A stretch of 64,000 nucleotides of DNA from Pseudoxanthomonas japonensis (GTDB lineage: Bacteria; Pseudomonadota; Gammaproteobacteria; Xanthomonadales; Xanthomonadaceae): the NCBI RefSeq assembly GCF_010093445.1, contig NZ_PDWW01000003.1, positions 62,001 through 126,000 of the forward strand, given 5' to 3'. A program made the position numbers and the translations under genes. The first letter of the stretch is position 1, and each line of letters opens with the position of its first letter. Of this stretch, positions 18,776 to 27,299 are shown piece by piece. The notes beneath the pieces were generated by a model. It was not told the origin of the DNA, ran no database searches, and saw only the letters and a program-made list of their open reading frames with translations.

Positions 18776-20356
18776 ATGTCGCTTGCGGTTCCTGCCTGTC
18801 TGCGCCTGTGGCCCGTTGCGGTCGCCCTGTCCCTCCTTCTGGTCTCACCCGTGTCGCTGGCGCAACGCGTGTCCGCGAAAGACCGTGCCGCGGCCGAAGC
18901 GCTGGAACAGCGCATGGCGGCTGCCGAAAAGCGGTACCGCGACGGTCTGGTGCTGGTGGCCAACAGCGATCCGCGCGGTGCGACCGAGAGCGACGCCGCG
19001 CTGGAGGACATGGAGGACGTATTGGCGGCCTGCGTGCAGCAACGCGGCTGTCAGGTGCCCACGCTGCTGGCGACCTACAAGCGCCTGCTGAAGGGCAACG
19101 CCGACGCGCAGGGTGAAGGCGAGACGGAAGAGGGCGAGGCCATCGATGCGCTGGATGACGGCACCGACCACGCGGTTCCGACCGGATCGCCGGTACCCGA
19201 GACGGCACGCACGGCTGCACTGCTGAACGACCAGCGGCACGCCTTCGACCGCATGGTCGAATACAACCCGGCGATCCAGGCCGGCATCCGTCGCTGGCTG
19301 ACCGACATGCGCCCGGCGCTGATCGACAGCTACGAGAACTACCAGAACATGCGCGCCGAACTGTACCCGGCGTGGGAGCGCAGTGGTCTTCCGGAGGCGT
19401 TGCTGTTCGGCATCATGGCGAAGGAGTCCAACGGGCGCGTGCATTCCACCTCGCGCGCGGGTGCGGCGGGGCCGATGCAGTTCATGTTCCATACCGGCGC
19501 GCGCTTCGGACTGGGGCGCGATGCGAGCGGGTTCGACACGCGCTATGACCCGTATGCGTCCGGCCAGGCCAGCGCCGAGTACATGAACGAGCGCATGCGC
19601 GGGCTCAACAACAACATCGAGCTGGCACTGGCCGCCTACAACGGTGGCGAGGGCCGGGCGGCCCGTGTCTATCGGGAGAATCCCGGCCTGGGCTTCTGGG
19701 ACGACGTGGTCTACAGCCAGTTCCCGGGCGAGACGCGCGACTACGTGCCGATGGTGATCGCGGCGGCGTGGCTGTTCCTGCACCCGCGCCAGTACGGCCT
19801 GGAATTCCCCAAGGTCACGGCCCAGCCGGCGGCGCTCAAACTGGCACGCGACGCGTCGCTCTACGAACTGACCATCTGTCTGGGTAACGGCGGCACGCGC
19901 GAGGGCTACATGCGCACGCTGCGCAACCTCAATCCGCGCTATCAGCCGGAGGCCTGGATTCCGGCCGGTACCACGCTGAAAGCGAATGCGCGTATTGCGG
20001 GCCTGTACACGCGCTACTGCGTCAACGGTCCGCGCGCGGAACTGGCGCGCACGCTGGTGAGCGCCGATCCGGCCGCCGCCATCCGGCGTGCGTCGCGGGC
20101 AGGCAATGTCGCCGTCGGTGACGTGACCCCGGTCGCGGGCGTTCCGACGACCGTCGCCTCCGGCGAGCCGAAGCCCGCCGAGCCGAAAGCGAAGCAGGCG
20201 CGCGACTACCGCGTGGCGAAGGGCGATACGCTCGGCCGTATCTCGCAGCGGTTCCAGTGCGACCTGAAGAAGCTGGCGCAGGCCAACAGGCTGAAGGCGC
20301 CGGCATACGCGGTGCGGCCTGGGCAGGAGCTGAAGCTGGAGAGTTGCTCGAAGTAG
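18776..20356 (+). CDS. LysM-containing lytic transglycosylase (MltD-like)
   Basis: A 526-residue exported cell-wall enzyme. A signal peptide ends near SLAQR (~30). The SLT domain (~200-330) has the catalytic Glu217 in IMAKESNGR, then SRAGAAGPMQFM and LALAAYNGGEGR. A C-terminal LysM (~477-522, YRVAKGDTLGRISQRF) binds peptidoglycan. Such enzymes cleave the MurNAc-GlcNAc bond to form 1,6-anhydro-muropeptides. The gene is divergent from the HerA-like gene and single. Its TAG stop at 20354-20356 lies inside the head of a GTAG-type REP palindrome, so the repeat supplies the stop codon. Confidence 0.92.
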   Translation: MSLAVPACLRLWPVAVALSLLLVSPVSLAQRVSAKDRAAAEALEQRMAAAEKRYRDGLVLVANSDPRGATESDAALEDMEDVLAACVQQRGCQVPTLLATYKRLLKGNADAQGEGETEEGEAIDALDDGTDHAVPTGSPVPETARTAALLNDQRHAFDRMVEYNPAIQAGIRRWLTDMRPALIDSYENYQNMRAELYPAWERSGLPEALLFGIMAKESNGRVHSTSRAGAAGPMQFMFHTGARFGLGRDASGFDTRYDPYASGQASAEYMNERMRGLNNNIELALAAYNGGEGRAARVYRENPGLGFWDDVVYSQFPGETRDYVPMVIAAAWLFLHPRQYGLEFPKVTAQPAALKLARDASLYELTICLGNGGTREGYMRTLRNLNPRYQPEAWIPAGTTLKANARIAGLYTRYCVNGPRAELARTLVSADPAAAIRRASRAGNVAVGDVTPVAGVPTTVASGEPKPAEPKAKQARDYRVAKGDTLGRISQRFQCDLKKLAQANRLKAPAYAVRPGQELKLESCSK

Positions 20357-20421
20357 CGTGCGCCGCGCGCACGACCGCAGGATGCCGACCTGCCTGCCGT
20401 CGTGCGCATAGCGCACGCTAC
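20353..20421. repeat. REP pair 1 (inverted GTAG palindromes)
   Basis: Two 23-bp imperfect palindromes lie in inverted orientation, at 20353-20375 (GTAGCGTGCGCC...) and 20399-20421 (GTCGTGCGCATAG...), 23 bp apart. They share one consensus with copies on the far side of the RAYT gene. The first four bases, GTAG, include the TAG stop of the transglycosylase. The arrangement matches a bacterial interspersed mosaic element. Confidence 0.85.
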
Positions 20422-20511
20422 GCTGCGTGGGCGTCGGCAACATCGTCATCGCGGGTGCCGCCCGATGCTGCTGGAGGTTGCTCCATCGGCCTGCCGCACG
20501 GAGGCTTTGAC

Positions 20512-20580
20512 GTAGCGTGCGCCATGCGCACGACCACGCGATTCCGGCCTGCTTGAGGTCATGCGCTCGGCGCACGCTAT
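20512..20580. repeat. REP pair 2 (inverted palindromes, downstream of RAYT)
   Basis: A second inverted pair lies at 20512-20534 (GTAGCGTGCGCCATGCGC...) and 20558-20580 (reads ATAGCGTGCGCC on the minus strand). Spacing between the copies is 23 bp, the same as in pair 1. The ATAG head of the second copy contains the TAG stop codon of the RAYT gene (20577-20579). Confidence 0.85.
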
Positions 20581-21116
20581 GGTTCGCCGGCGTCGAAGGT
20601 ATCCATGTCGCGGGTGGCTCGCCAGTCCGGAGGATAAGTGCCTGTGCGGACGTGCCGGTCGAAACTCGAATAAGGCCATGACGCGGCTGCGTCCACATGG
20701 CCATGTTTAACGGCATTGAAGTGGATGTAGTCGATATGTCGGTGCAGGTCATCCGTGTCGCGGATTAGGTGCTCCCAGTAGCGTCGTTGCCACAGCCCGC
20801 TTTCGCGACGCGCGACCATCGCGCAGGTTCGTGCCATCGGCGGAAGCCCGGCCAGTTGGGATGTCCTGCGCTTGATGATCGACCAGCGTCGTGGATAGTC
20901 CGTATCGCCTTCCGGCAGTGTCCAGATCACGTGAAGGTGGTCCGGCAGCAGGACCCAGGCCGGCATCGAGAACGGCAGCGTCAACCGCACTTCGCGCATT
21001 GCCGTGCCGAAGGCCGAGATCACGCGCGTGTCGGTCAGCAGGGGGCGCCGTCGTGCGGCGACGACCGTGAAGAACCATGTTGCGCCGGGCGTGAATACGC
21101 GTCGGAACCTCGCCAT
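20577..21116 (-). CDS. REP-associated tyrosine transposase (RAYT)
   Basis: A 179-residue Y1 transposase of the TnpA_REP family, related to IS200/IS605 TnpA. The metal-binding histidine pair is His60-Leu-His62 in PDHLHVIWTLP, and the probable nucleophile is Tyr130 in IDYIHFNAVKHG; the WPYSSFDRHV tail is typical. RAYTs cut and join single-stranded REP DNA and are thought to spread REP elements. REP palindromes flank it on both sides, the expected context. There is no tnpB. Both key motifs are intact and the frame is open, so it may be active. It lies on the minus strand between psd and the convergent transglycosylase gene. Confidence 0.95.
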   Translation of the reverse strand: MARFRRVFTPGATWFFTVVAARRRPLLTDTRVISAFGTAMREVRLTLPFSMPAWVLLPDHLHVIWTLPEGDTDYPRRWSIIKRRTSQLAGLPPMARTCAMVARRESGLWQRRYWEHLIRDTDDLHRHIDYIHFNAVKHGHVDAAASWPYSSFDRHVRTGTYPPDWRATRDMDTFDAGEP

Positions 21117-21234
21117 CCTTGGCTGCCTTTCGGGGAGAACAGGCGGTCATGATGCGGTTCATGCGGCGTCGGCGCCATTAACAATGCCTGCCGGATGGCG
21201 AGCATGGCGTCTGTGCACCCGAGCGCGTCGCAGA

Positions 21235-21329
21235 GATGCATCGTGCGGTCGTGCGCACGGCCATGGGATGCATGGTGGGCTCTTGCGCGCGGGGATGTAT
21301 CGTGCGGTCGTGCGCATGGCGCACGCTAC
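21235..21329. repeat. REP copies upstream of RAYT: 59-bp direct repeat and one full palindrome
   Basis: A motif around CGTGCGGTCGTGCGCA occurs at 21235-21257 and again 59 bp later at 21294-21316. The second copy continues into a full 23-bp REP at 21307-21329, matching the copies on the other side of the RAYT gene. The first is truncated or diverged after its left half. The full copy ends 3 bp before the psd stop codon. Apart from these copies, I see no gene in 21117-21332. Confidence 0.75.
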
Positions 21330-21332
21330 CCG

Positions 21333-22175
21333 TTACTGCAGCCGCGCGAGCGCTTGTCCCAATCGCACCGGCGATTCCGCCTTCAACTCGGGCGCCAGTG
21401 TCGCTACCCCCGGCGGCAACAGCACGATGACGGTGGAGCCGTAATTGAAGCGGGCCATCTCCGCGAACCGTTCCAGCGTGATGCCCTTGCCGCGGTAATC
21501 CTTGCGCGTGATCGCGGTGCCGTAGGTGGGGATCTCCTCGCCGCTCCACACGGTTTCCACGCCGGAGACGAGCAGGGCGCCGACCATCACCGAGACCATC
21601 GGGCCGAAGTCGGTGTCGAAGTGGCAGACCAGGCGCTCGTTGCGCGCGAACAGGCGCGGCACGCTCGCCACCGCGTCGGTGCCCACGCTGAAGAGACGGC
21701 CTGGCACGTGCACGGTTTCGCGCAGCGTGCCGGTCCACGGCATGTGCACGCGGTGGTAGTCGCGCGGCGACAGGTAGACGGTGGCGAACAGGCCGTTGCG
21801 GAACGGCTCCGCGTCCGCCGCGTCGCCCAGCAGCTCGGCCGCGGTGAAGGACTGGCCCTTGGCCTGGAAGATGCGGCCGTCCTCGATCGGGCCGCACTGG
21901 CTGATATGACCATCGGCCGGCATCAGCAGCGCGCGCGGATCGGCGTCGGCGACGCGGGCGCCCGGCTTCAGCGCACGGGTGAAGAAGGCATTGAAGCTGG
22001 GATAGGAACGCGGATCGGGATTCGCGGCCTCACCGAGGTCGACGTTGAACTTCTTCGTCACCGTGTCGATCAGCCAGCGGCTGGTGCCCGGCGAAGTGGA
22101 ATACGCCAGCCGCCGCGCCAGCGACGACAGGAAGCGGTGCGGCAGGACGTAGGTCAGCGAGGTCAACAGGCTCAT
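21333..22175 (-). CDS. psd: Phosphatidylserine decarboxylase proenzyme
   Basis: A 280-residue membrane-associated enzyme that makes phosphatidylethanolamine from phosphatidylserine. It self-cleaves at Gly246-Ser247 to create the pyruvoyl group; the site here reads NYGST rather than the common LGST, with the scissile Gly-Ser kept. Asp88 (MPADGHIS) and His144 ([10 protein letters not shown]) complete the triad with Ser247. Length fits the short proteobacterial form. The ATG at 22175 overlaps the SCO gene stop by 4 bp (ATGA), so the two are translationally coupled. A REP palindrome follows immediately downstream. Confidence 0.96.
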   Translation of the reverse strand: MSLLTSLTYVLPHRFLSSLARRLAYSTSPGTSRWLIDTVTKKFNVDLGEAANPDPRSYPSFNAFFTRALKPGARVADADPRALLMPADGHISQCGPIEDGRIFQAKGQSFTAAELLGDAADAEPFRNGLFATVYLSPRDYHRVHMPWTGTLRETVHVPGRLFSVGTDAVASVPRLFARNERLVCHFDTDFGPMVSVMVGALLVSGVETVWSGEEIPTYGTAITRKDYRGKGITLERFAEMARFNYGSTVIVLLPPGVATLAPELKAESPVRLGQALARLQ

Positions 22176-22825
22176 TGCGTCGACGCCTCGGTCAGCGCAC
22201 GCATGTCGGCGGCGATCGCCTTGGGCTGGAAGGGCGGGCGGATCAGGCCGGCCAGGCGGCCCTGCGGATCCAGCACGCCGATCGCCGAGGAGTGGTCCAT
22301 GCTGTAGTCGTTCGGGTTCTGCTCGAAGCCGTCGCCCGGCACCTTCATGAAGACGAACCCCAGCGACTTGGCGAAGTTCTCCAGCGCCGGCACGTCGGCC
22401 GTGGCCGCCATCGTGTCGGGATGGAAGGCGTGGGCGTACTCGCCGATGCGGGTGGGCGTGTCGCGCTCCGGATCCACCGACACGAACAGCACGCGCGGGC
22501 GGGTGGAGTCGGGCAGGTCCTTCCACTGCGCCTGCGCCTGCGCCAGTTCGGCCAGCGTGGTCGGGCAGACATCCGGGCAGAAGGTGAAGCCGAGGAAGAC
22601 CAGCGTCCAGTGCCCCTTGAGTTCGCCGTCGGTCAGCTGGGTGCCGTCGGACTGGCGCAGCGAGAACGGCGGCAGCGGGCGCGCCTGCGGGAACAGGGGG
22701 ACGGTCTGCGTCGGCGGCCACACGGTGGCGGGCGTGGCCGGGCCGAAGAACTTCTGCGCGGCCAGCAGGCCCAGGCCGGCAGCCAGTGCCAGGACGAGGA
22801 TGAGGCCGATCTTCTTGTTGAACAT
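22172..22825 (-). CDS. SCO1/SenC family copper chaperone
   Basis: A 217-residue membrane-anchored thioredoxin-fold protein. The N-terminal helix (residues ~6-24) is an uncleaved anchor or signal. The copper-binding CPDVCP motif has Cys83 and Cys87, and His178 (YSMDHSS) is the third ligand, so all copper ligands are present. Family members deliver copper to the CuA site of cytochrome c oxidase or act as periplasmic thiol reductases. It precedes psd with a 4-bp overlap, a pairing with no obvious biochemical logic. It is divergent from prmB. Confidence 0.95.
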   Translation of the reverse strand: MFNKKIGLILVLALAAGLGLLAAQKFFGPATPATVWPPTQTVPLFPQARPLPPFSLRQSDGTQLTDGELKGHWTLVFLGFTFCPDVCPTTLAELAQAQAQWKDLPDSTRPRVLFVSVDPERDTPTRIGEYAHAFHPDTMAATADVPALENFAKSLGFVFMKVPGDGFEQNPNDYSMDHSSAIGVLDPQGRLAGLIRPPFQPKAIAADMRALTEASTQ

Positions 22826-22917
22826 GCGCTGGGGATTCCCACGGAGGAGGGGCGCGGCCGGTGGGCCGGGGCCGCATGGGCGCGGCACGAAGGCGGCCAT
22901 GATACCGGGGCAGCCCC

Positions 22918-22923
22918 TATAAT
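22918..22923 (+). promoter_or_regulatory. -10 box for prmB
   Basis: A perfect TATAAT lies 41 bp upstream of the prmB ATG in the divergent gap with the SCO gene. It is followed by CGGCGGCC, a layout shared with the rimO box at 13992. No good -35 match is visible. Confidence 0.5.
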
Positions 22924-22963
22924 CGGCGGCCTTCGCCGTTCCGGCGTCTTCACAAGCATTGCC

Positions 22964-23893
22964 ATGACCGCCGACGTCGCCGCCGAACTGCACACCATCA
23001 TCGACCTGATCCGCTACGGCGCCAGCCGCTTCAACGCCGCCGGCCTGACCTTCGGCCACAGCTACGACAACGCGCTGGACGAGTCGTCGCACCTGGTGCT
23101 GCACACGCTGCACCTGCCGCCGGATCTGGGCCCCGCTTACGGTCAGGCGCGCGTCACCGGCGCGGAGAAGGCCCAGGTGCTGGCGCTGTTCGAGCGCCGG
23201 GTGAACGAGCGCATCCCGGTCGCCTACCTGACCGGCGAGGCCTGGTTCGCAGGCCTGAGCTTCAAGAGCGATGCGCGCGCGCTGGTGCCGCGCTCGCCGA
23301 TCGCCGAACTGATCGAGGCTGGTTTCGAGCCCTGGCTGGGCGGTCGCGAGGTCAATCATGCGCTCGACCTGTGCACCGGCTCCGGCTGCATCGCCATTGC
23401 GATGGGCCACTACCACCCGGACTGGCAGGTCGATGGCGTCGACATCAGCGACGACGCGCTGGCGCTGTCGGCCGAGAACAAGGCGCGCCTGCTGGCCGAC
23501 AACGTGCAGTTCATCAAGTCGGACCTGTTCGCCGGCCTGACCGGTCGCCACTACGATCTGATCGTCACCAATCCGCCATACGTCACCAACGACGAGACCG
23601 ACGCATTGCCGAAGGAGTATTCCTTCGAACCGGAACTCGGCCTGCGTGCCGGCGACGACGGCCTGGACCTGGTGCTGAAGATCCTGCGCGATGCGCCGCT
23701 GCACCTGAGCCAGGACGGCCTGCTGATCTGCGAGGTCGGCGAGTCCGAGCGCGCGCTGGTGAAGCTGCTGCCGGACGTGGAATTCGCGTGGATCGAATTC
23801 AAGGTCGGCCAGATGGGCATCTTCGCCGTCGAATGCGCCGAGTTGATCCGCCACAACGCGCAGATCAGCGCGCTCGCCGCCGCGCGAAAATAA
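22964..23893 (+). CDS. prmB: Ribosomal protein L3 N5-glutamine methyltransferase
   Basis: A 309-residue class I SAM methyltransferase that methylates a glutamine of ribosomal protein L3. The SAM-binding motif is DLCTGSGC (135-142) and the catalytic NPPY is at 203-206. The N-terminal helical domain and VPRSPIAELI loop match PrmB rather than PrmC, which has a shorter N-terminus. In Gammaproteobacteria prmB commonly precedes aroC, as here. Confidence 0.95.
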   Translation: MTADVAAELHTIIDLIRYGASRFNAAGLTFGHSYDNALDESSHLVLHTLHLPPDLGPAYGQARVTGAEKAQVLALFERRVNERIPVAYLTGEAWFAGLSFKSDARALVPRSPIAELIEAGFEPWLGGREVNHALDLCTGSGCIAIAMGHYHPDWQVDGVDISDDALALSAENKARLLADNVQFIKSDLFAGLTGRHYDLIVTNPPYVTNDETDALPKEYSFEPELGLRAGDDGLDLVLKILRDAPLHLSQDGLLICEVGESERALVKLLPDVEFAWIEFKVGQMGIFAVECAELIRHNAQISALAAARK

Positions 23894-23896
23894 GGC

Positions 23897-23951
23897 CGCA
23901 AGCGGCGCCGGCAGCGGTTGCGAACGCAACCGTCGCAGCCGGCGTTGGCGC
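23897..23951. other. Structured spacer between prmB and aroC
   Basis: An imperfect long hairpin is visible. Outer arms GCGCCGGC and GCCGGCGT enclose a perfect 7-bp inner stem GGTTGCG/CGCAACC (23916-23931). There is no T-run, so it is not a standard terminator. It could reduce read-through or stabilise the prmB transcript. Nothing else is evident in the 129-bp gap except a weak CACAAT that might serve as a -10 for aroC. Confidence 0.4.
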
Positions 23952-24022
23952 ACTGCACAATAGGGCGGCCGGCATGCGATGCTTCAACGCCCGGCACGGT
24001 AGGTCCACCCGCGGAGCGGCGC

Positions 24023-25126
24023 TTGAGCAGCAACAGTTTCGGAAAACTCCTCACCGTCACCACGTTCGGCGAATCGCACGGGCCGGCGATCGGCTGCGTG
24101 GTCGATGGCTGCCCGCCGGGACTGGAGATCGCACCGGAGGAGTTCCGCCACGACCTGGAGCGCCGCGCCACCGGTAAGTCGCGGCATACGTCCGCGCGCC
24201 GCGAGGCCGACGAGGTCGAGATCCTCAGCGGCGTCTACGAAGGGTGCACCACCGGCACGCCGATCGCGCTGCTGATCCGCAACACCGACCAGCGCAGCAA
24301 GGACTACGCCGACATCGCGCGGCAGTTCCGCCCCGGCCACGCCGATTACACCTACTGGCAGAAGTACGGGATCCGTGATCCGCGCGGCGGAGGACGCTCG
24401 TCCGCGCGCGAGACCACGATGCGGGTGGCCGCGGGCGTGATCGCAAAGAAGTGGCTGCAGCAGCGCTATGGCGTGACCGTGCGGGGTTACCTGTCGCAGC
24501 TCGGTCCGATCGTGCCGGCGGGCTTCGCCTGGGAGGCGGTGGAAGACAATCCGTTCTTCTGGCCGCACGCCGCGCAGGTGCCGGCGCTGGAAACCTACAT
24601 GGACGCGCTGCGGAAGTCGGGCGACTCCATCGGCGCGCGCGTCAATGTCGTCGCCGACGGCGTGCCCGCCGGCTGGGGCGAACCGATCTACGGCAAGCTG
24701 GATGGTGACCTCGCTGCCGCGCTGATGAGCATCAATGCGGTGAAGGGCGTGGAGATCGGCGACGGGTTCGCCGCGGTCACCCAGAAGGGCACCGAGCACC
24801 GCGACCTGATGACGCCGGACGGCTTCCTGTCCAACCATGCCGGCGGCATCCTCGGCGGCATTTCCACCGGGCAGCAGGTCACCGCCTCCATCGTGCTGAA
24901 GCCCACCTCCAGCCTGCGCCTGCCGGGCGCGACGGTGGACGTGGACGGCAATACGGTGGACGTCATCACCACGGGCCGCCACGATCCCTGCGTCGGCATC
25001 CGCGCCACGCCGATCGCCGAGGCGATGATGGCGCTGGTGCTGATGGACCAGGCGCTGCGCCATCGCGCACAGTGCGGCGATGTCGGTGAGGTGCCGCCCC
25101 ACGTTCCCGGCAGCGTCGATGGCTGA
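24023..25126 (+). CDS. aroC: Chorismate synthase
   Basis: A 367-residue FMN-dependent enzyme that converts EPSP to chorismate, the last step of the shikimate pathway and the source of substrate for the trp genes downstream in this window. Signatures are [16 protein letters not shown] at the start, [24 protein letters not shown] and [15 protein letters not shown] place the start at TTG 24023, since the conserved sequence begins within three residues and GGAG lies 6 bp upstream; no in-frame ATG is close. A TTG start may lower translation. The end overlaps the next gene by 8 bp. Confidence 0.96.
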   Translation: MSSNSFGKLLTVTTFGESHGPAIGCVVDGCPPGLEIAPEEFRHDLERRATGKSRHTSARREADEVEILSGVYEGCTTGTPIALLIRNTDQRSKDYADIARQFRPGHADYTYWQKYGIRDPRGGGRSSARETTMRVAAGVIAKKWLQQRYGVTVRGYLSQLGPIVPAGFAWEAVEDNPFFWPHAAQVPALETYMDALRKSGDSIGARVNVVADGVPAGWGEPIYGKLDGDLAAALMSINAVKGVEIGDGFAAVTQKGTEHRDLMTPDGFLSNHAGGILGGISTGQQVTASIVLKPTSSLRLPGATVDVDGNTVDVITTGRHDPCVGIRATPIAEAMMALVLMDQALRHRAQCGDVGEVPPHVPGSVDG

Positions 25127-26159
25127 GCCGCGGCCGCGCGTCTGGGTGTCGCAGCCGCTGTTCGACGACATCGTCGGACGGCTGGCGGCGCACTTCGACG
25201 TGCAGTCGACGGACGAGGTCACCGAGTACACGCCGCAGGCCATTGCCGACGCGCTGCGCGATTGCGCCGGCGCGCTGGTCACCTTGAACGAGCGCATCGG
25301 CCCGCGGGAAATCGCTGCGGCGTCGCAGCTGCGCGCCATCGCCAATGTCGGCGTGGGCTACAACAATCTCGATGTGGCCACGCTGACGCAGGCCGGCATC
25401 GTCGCCACCAACACGCCGGACGTGCTGACCGAGACGACGGCCGACTTCGGCTTCGCGCTGCTGATGGCTACCGCACGCCGCATCACCGAGGCCGAGCGCT
25501 GGCTGCGCGACGGCCAGTGGCAGCAGTGGTCGTTCGGCACGCTGCTGGGCGCCGACCTGCATGGCAGCACGCTGGGCATCATCGGCATGGGCCGGATCGG
25601 GCAGGGCATCGCCCGCCGCGCGCGCGGGTTCGACATGCGCGTGCTGTACCACAACCGCAGCCGGTTGCCGGACGCGGTCGAGCGCGAGTGCGGTGCGGCC
25701 TACGCCAGCTTCGACGACGTGTTCGCGCAGGCCGACCACGTGGTGCTGGTACTGCCGTACTCGCCGCAGGTCCATCACTTGGTCGATGCCGCAGCGCTGG
25801 CGAAGATGAAGCCCACCGCCACGCTGGTGAACATCGCGCGCGGCGGCATCGTCGACGAGGTCGCGCTGGCCGACGCGTTGGTGAACGGTCGCCTGGCCGC
25901 GGCCGGCCTGGACGTGTACGAAGGCGAACCCGCGGTTCGTCCCGAACTGCTCGCGCTGCGCAACGTGGTGCTGACGCCGCACATCGCCAGCGCCAGCCTC
26001 GCCACGCGCCGCGCGATGGTGTCGCTGGCGGTGGACAACCTGATCGCCGCGCTCGGCGAAGGCCCGGATGCCGGCCATCCGCCGACGCCGGTCAATCCGG
26101 ACGCACTGGCCATCGCCGGCGCCATCAAAACCACCATCGCCAAACGACAGGGAGCCTGA
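25119..26159 (+). CDS. D-2-hydroxyacid dehydrogenase (glyoxylate/hydroxypyruvate reductase-like)
   Basis: A 346-residue NAD(P)H-dependent oxidoreductase. The Rossmann GMGRIG is at 156-161. Catalytic Arg241 ([10 protein letters not shown]), Glu270 (YEGEP) and His288 (LTPHIAS) form the family triad. It resembles the GhrB/glycerate dehydrogenase subgroup, reducing glyoxylate or hydroxypyruvate, but phosphonate or phosphoglycerate substrates cannot be excluded by sequence. It overlaps aroC by 8 bp, so expression is coupled. It precedes asd with a 76-bp gap. Confidence 0.9.
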   Translation: MAEPRPRVWVSQPLFDDIVGRLAAHFDVQSTDEVTEYTPQAIADALRDCAGALVTLNERIGPREIAAASQLRAIANVGVGYNNLDVATLTQAGIVATNTPDVLTETTADFGFALLMATARRITEAERWLRDGQWQQWSFGTLLGADLHGSTLGIIGMGRIGQGIARRARGFDMRVLYHNRSRLPDAVERECGAAYASFDDVFAQADHVVLVLPYSPQVHHLVDAAALAKMKPTATLVNIARGGIVDEVALADALVNGRLAAAGLDVYEGEPAVRPELLALRNVVLTPHIASASLATRRAMVSLAVDNLIAALGEGPDAGHPPTPVNPDALAIAGAIKTTIAKRQGA

Positions 26160-26235
26160 GGCACGCCCGCAGGTTCCCCGAACACAGCCTTCGCCTGTCT
26201 GCTGTCTTCACTCCCACTCTTCGCGAAACCCATCC

Positions 26236-27261
<1,026 letters not shown>

Positions 27262-27266
27262 GCGGC

Positions 27267-27272
27267 TATAGT
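27267..27272 (+). promoter_or_regulatory. -10 box for fimV
   Basis: TATAGT lies 5 bp after the asd stop and 27 bp before the fimV GTG, in a short gap with no room for coupling signals. Consensus match only; no clear -35. Confidence 0.4.
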
Positions 27273-27299
27273 CGTGGCCGGGAAACTTGGGGAAGGGCC

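Noticed and set aside
20353-20580. Regularly spaced repeats resembling a small CRISPR array
   Set aside because: Copies alternate in orientation, are palindromic throughout, have differing distances between pairs, and flank a RAYT gene; no cas gene is present.
20577-21116. Complete IS200/IS605 insertion sequence
   Set aside because: Only the tnpA-like RAYT is present, with no tnpB and no IS ends distinct from the REP palindromes; RAYT genes are usually single and not self-mobile.
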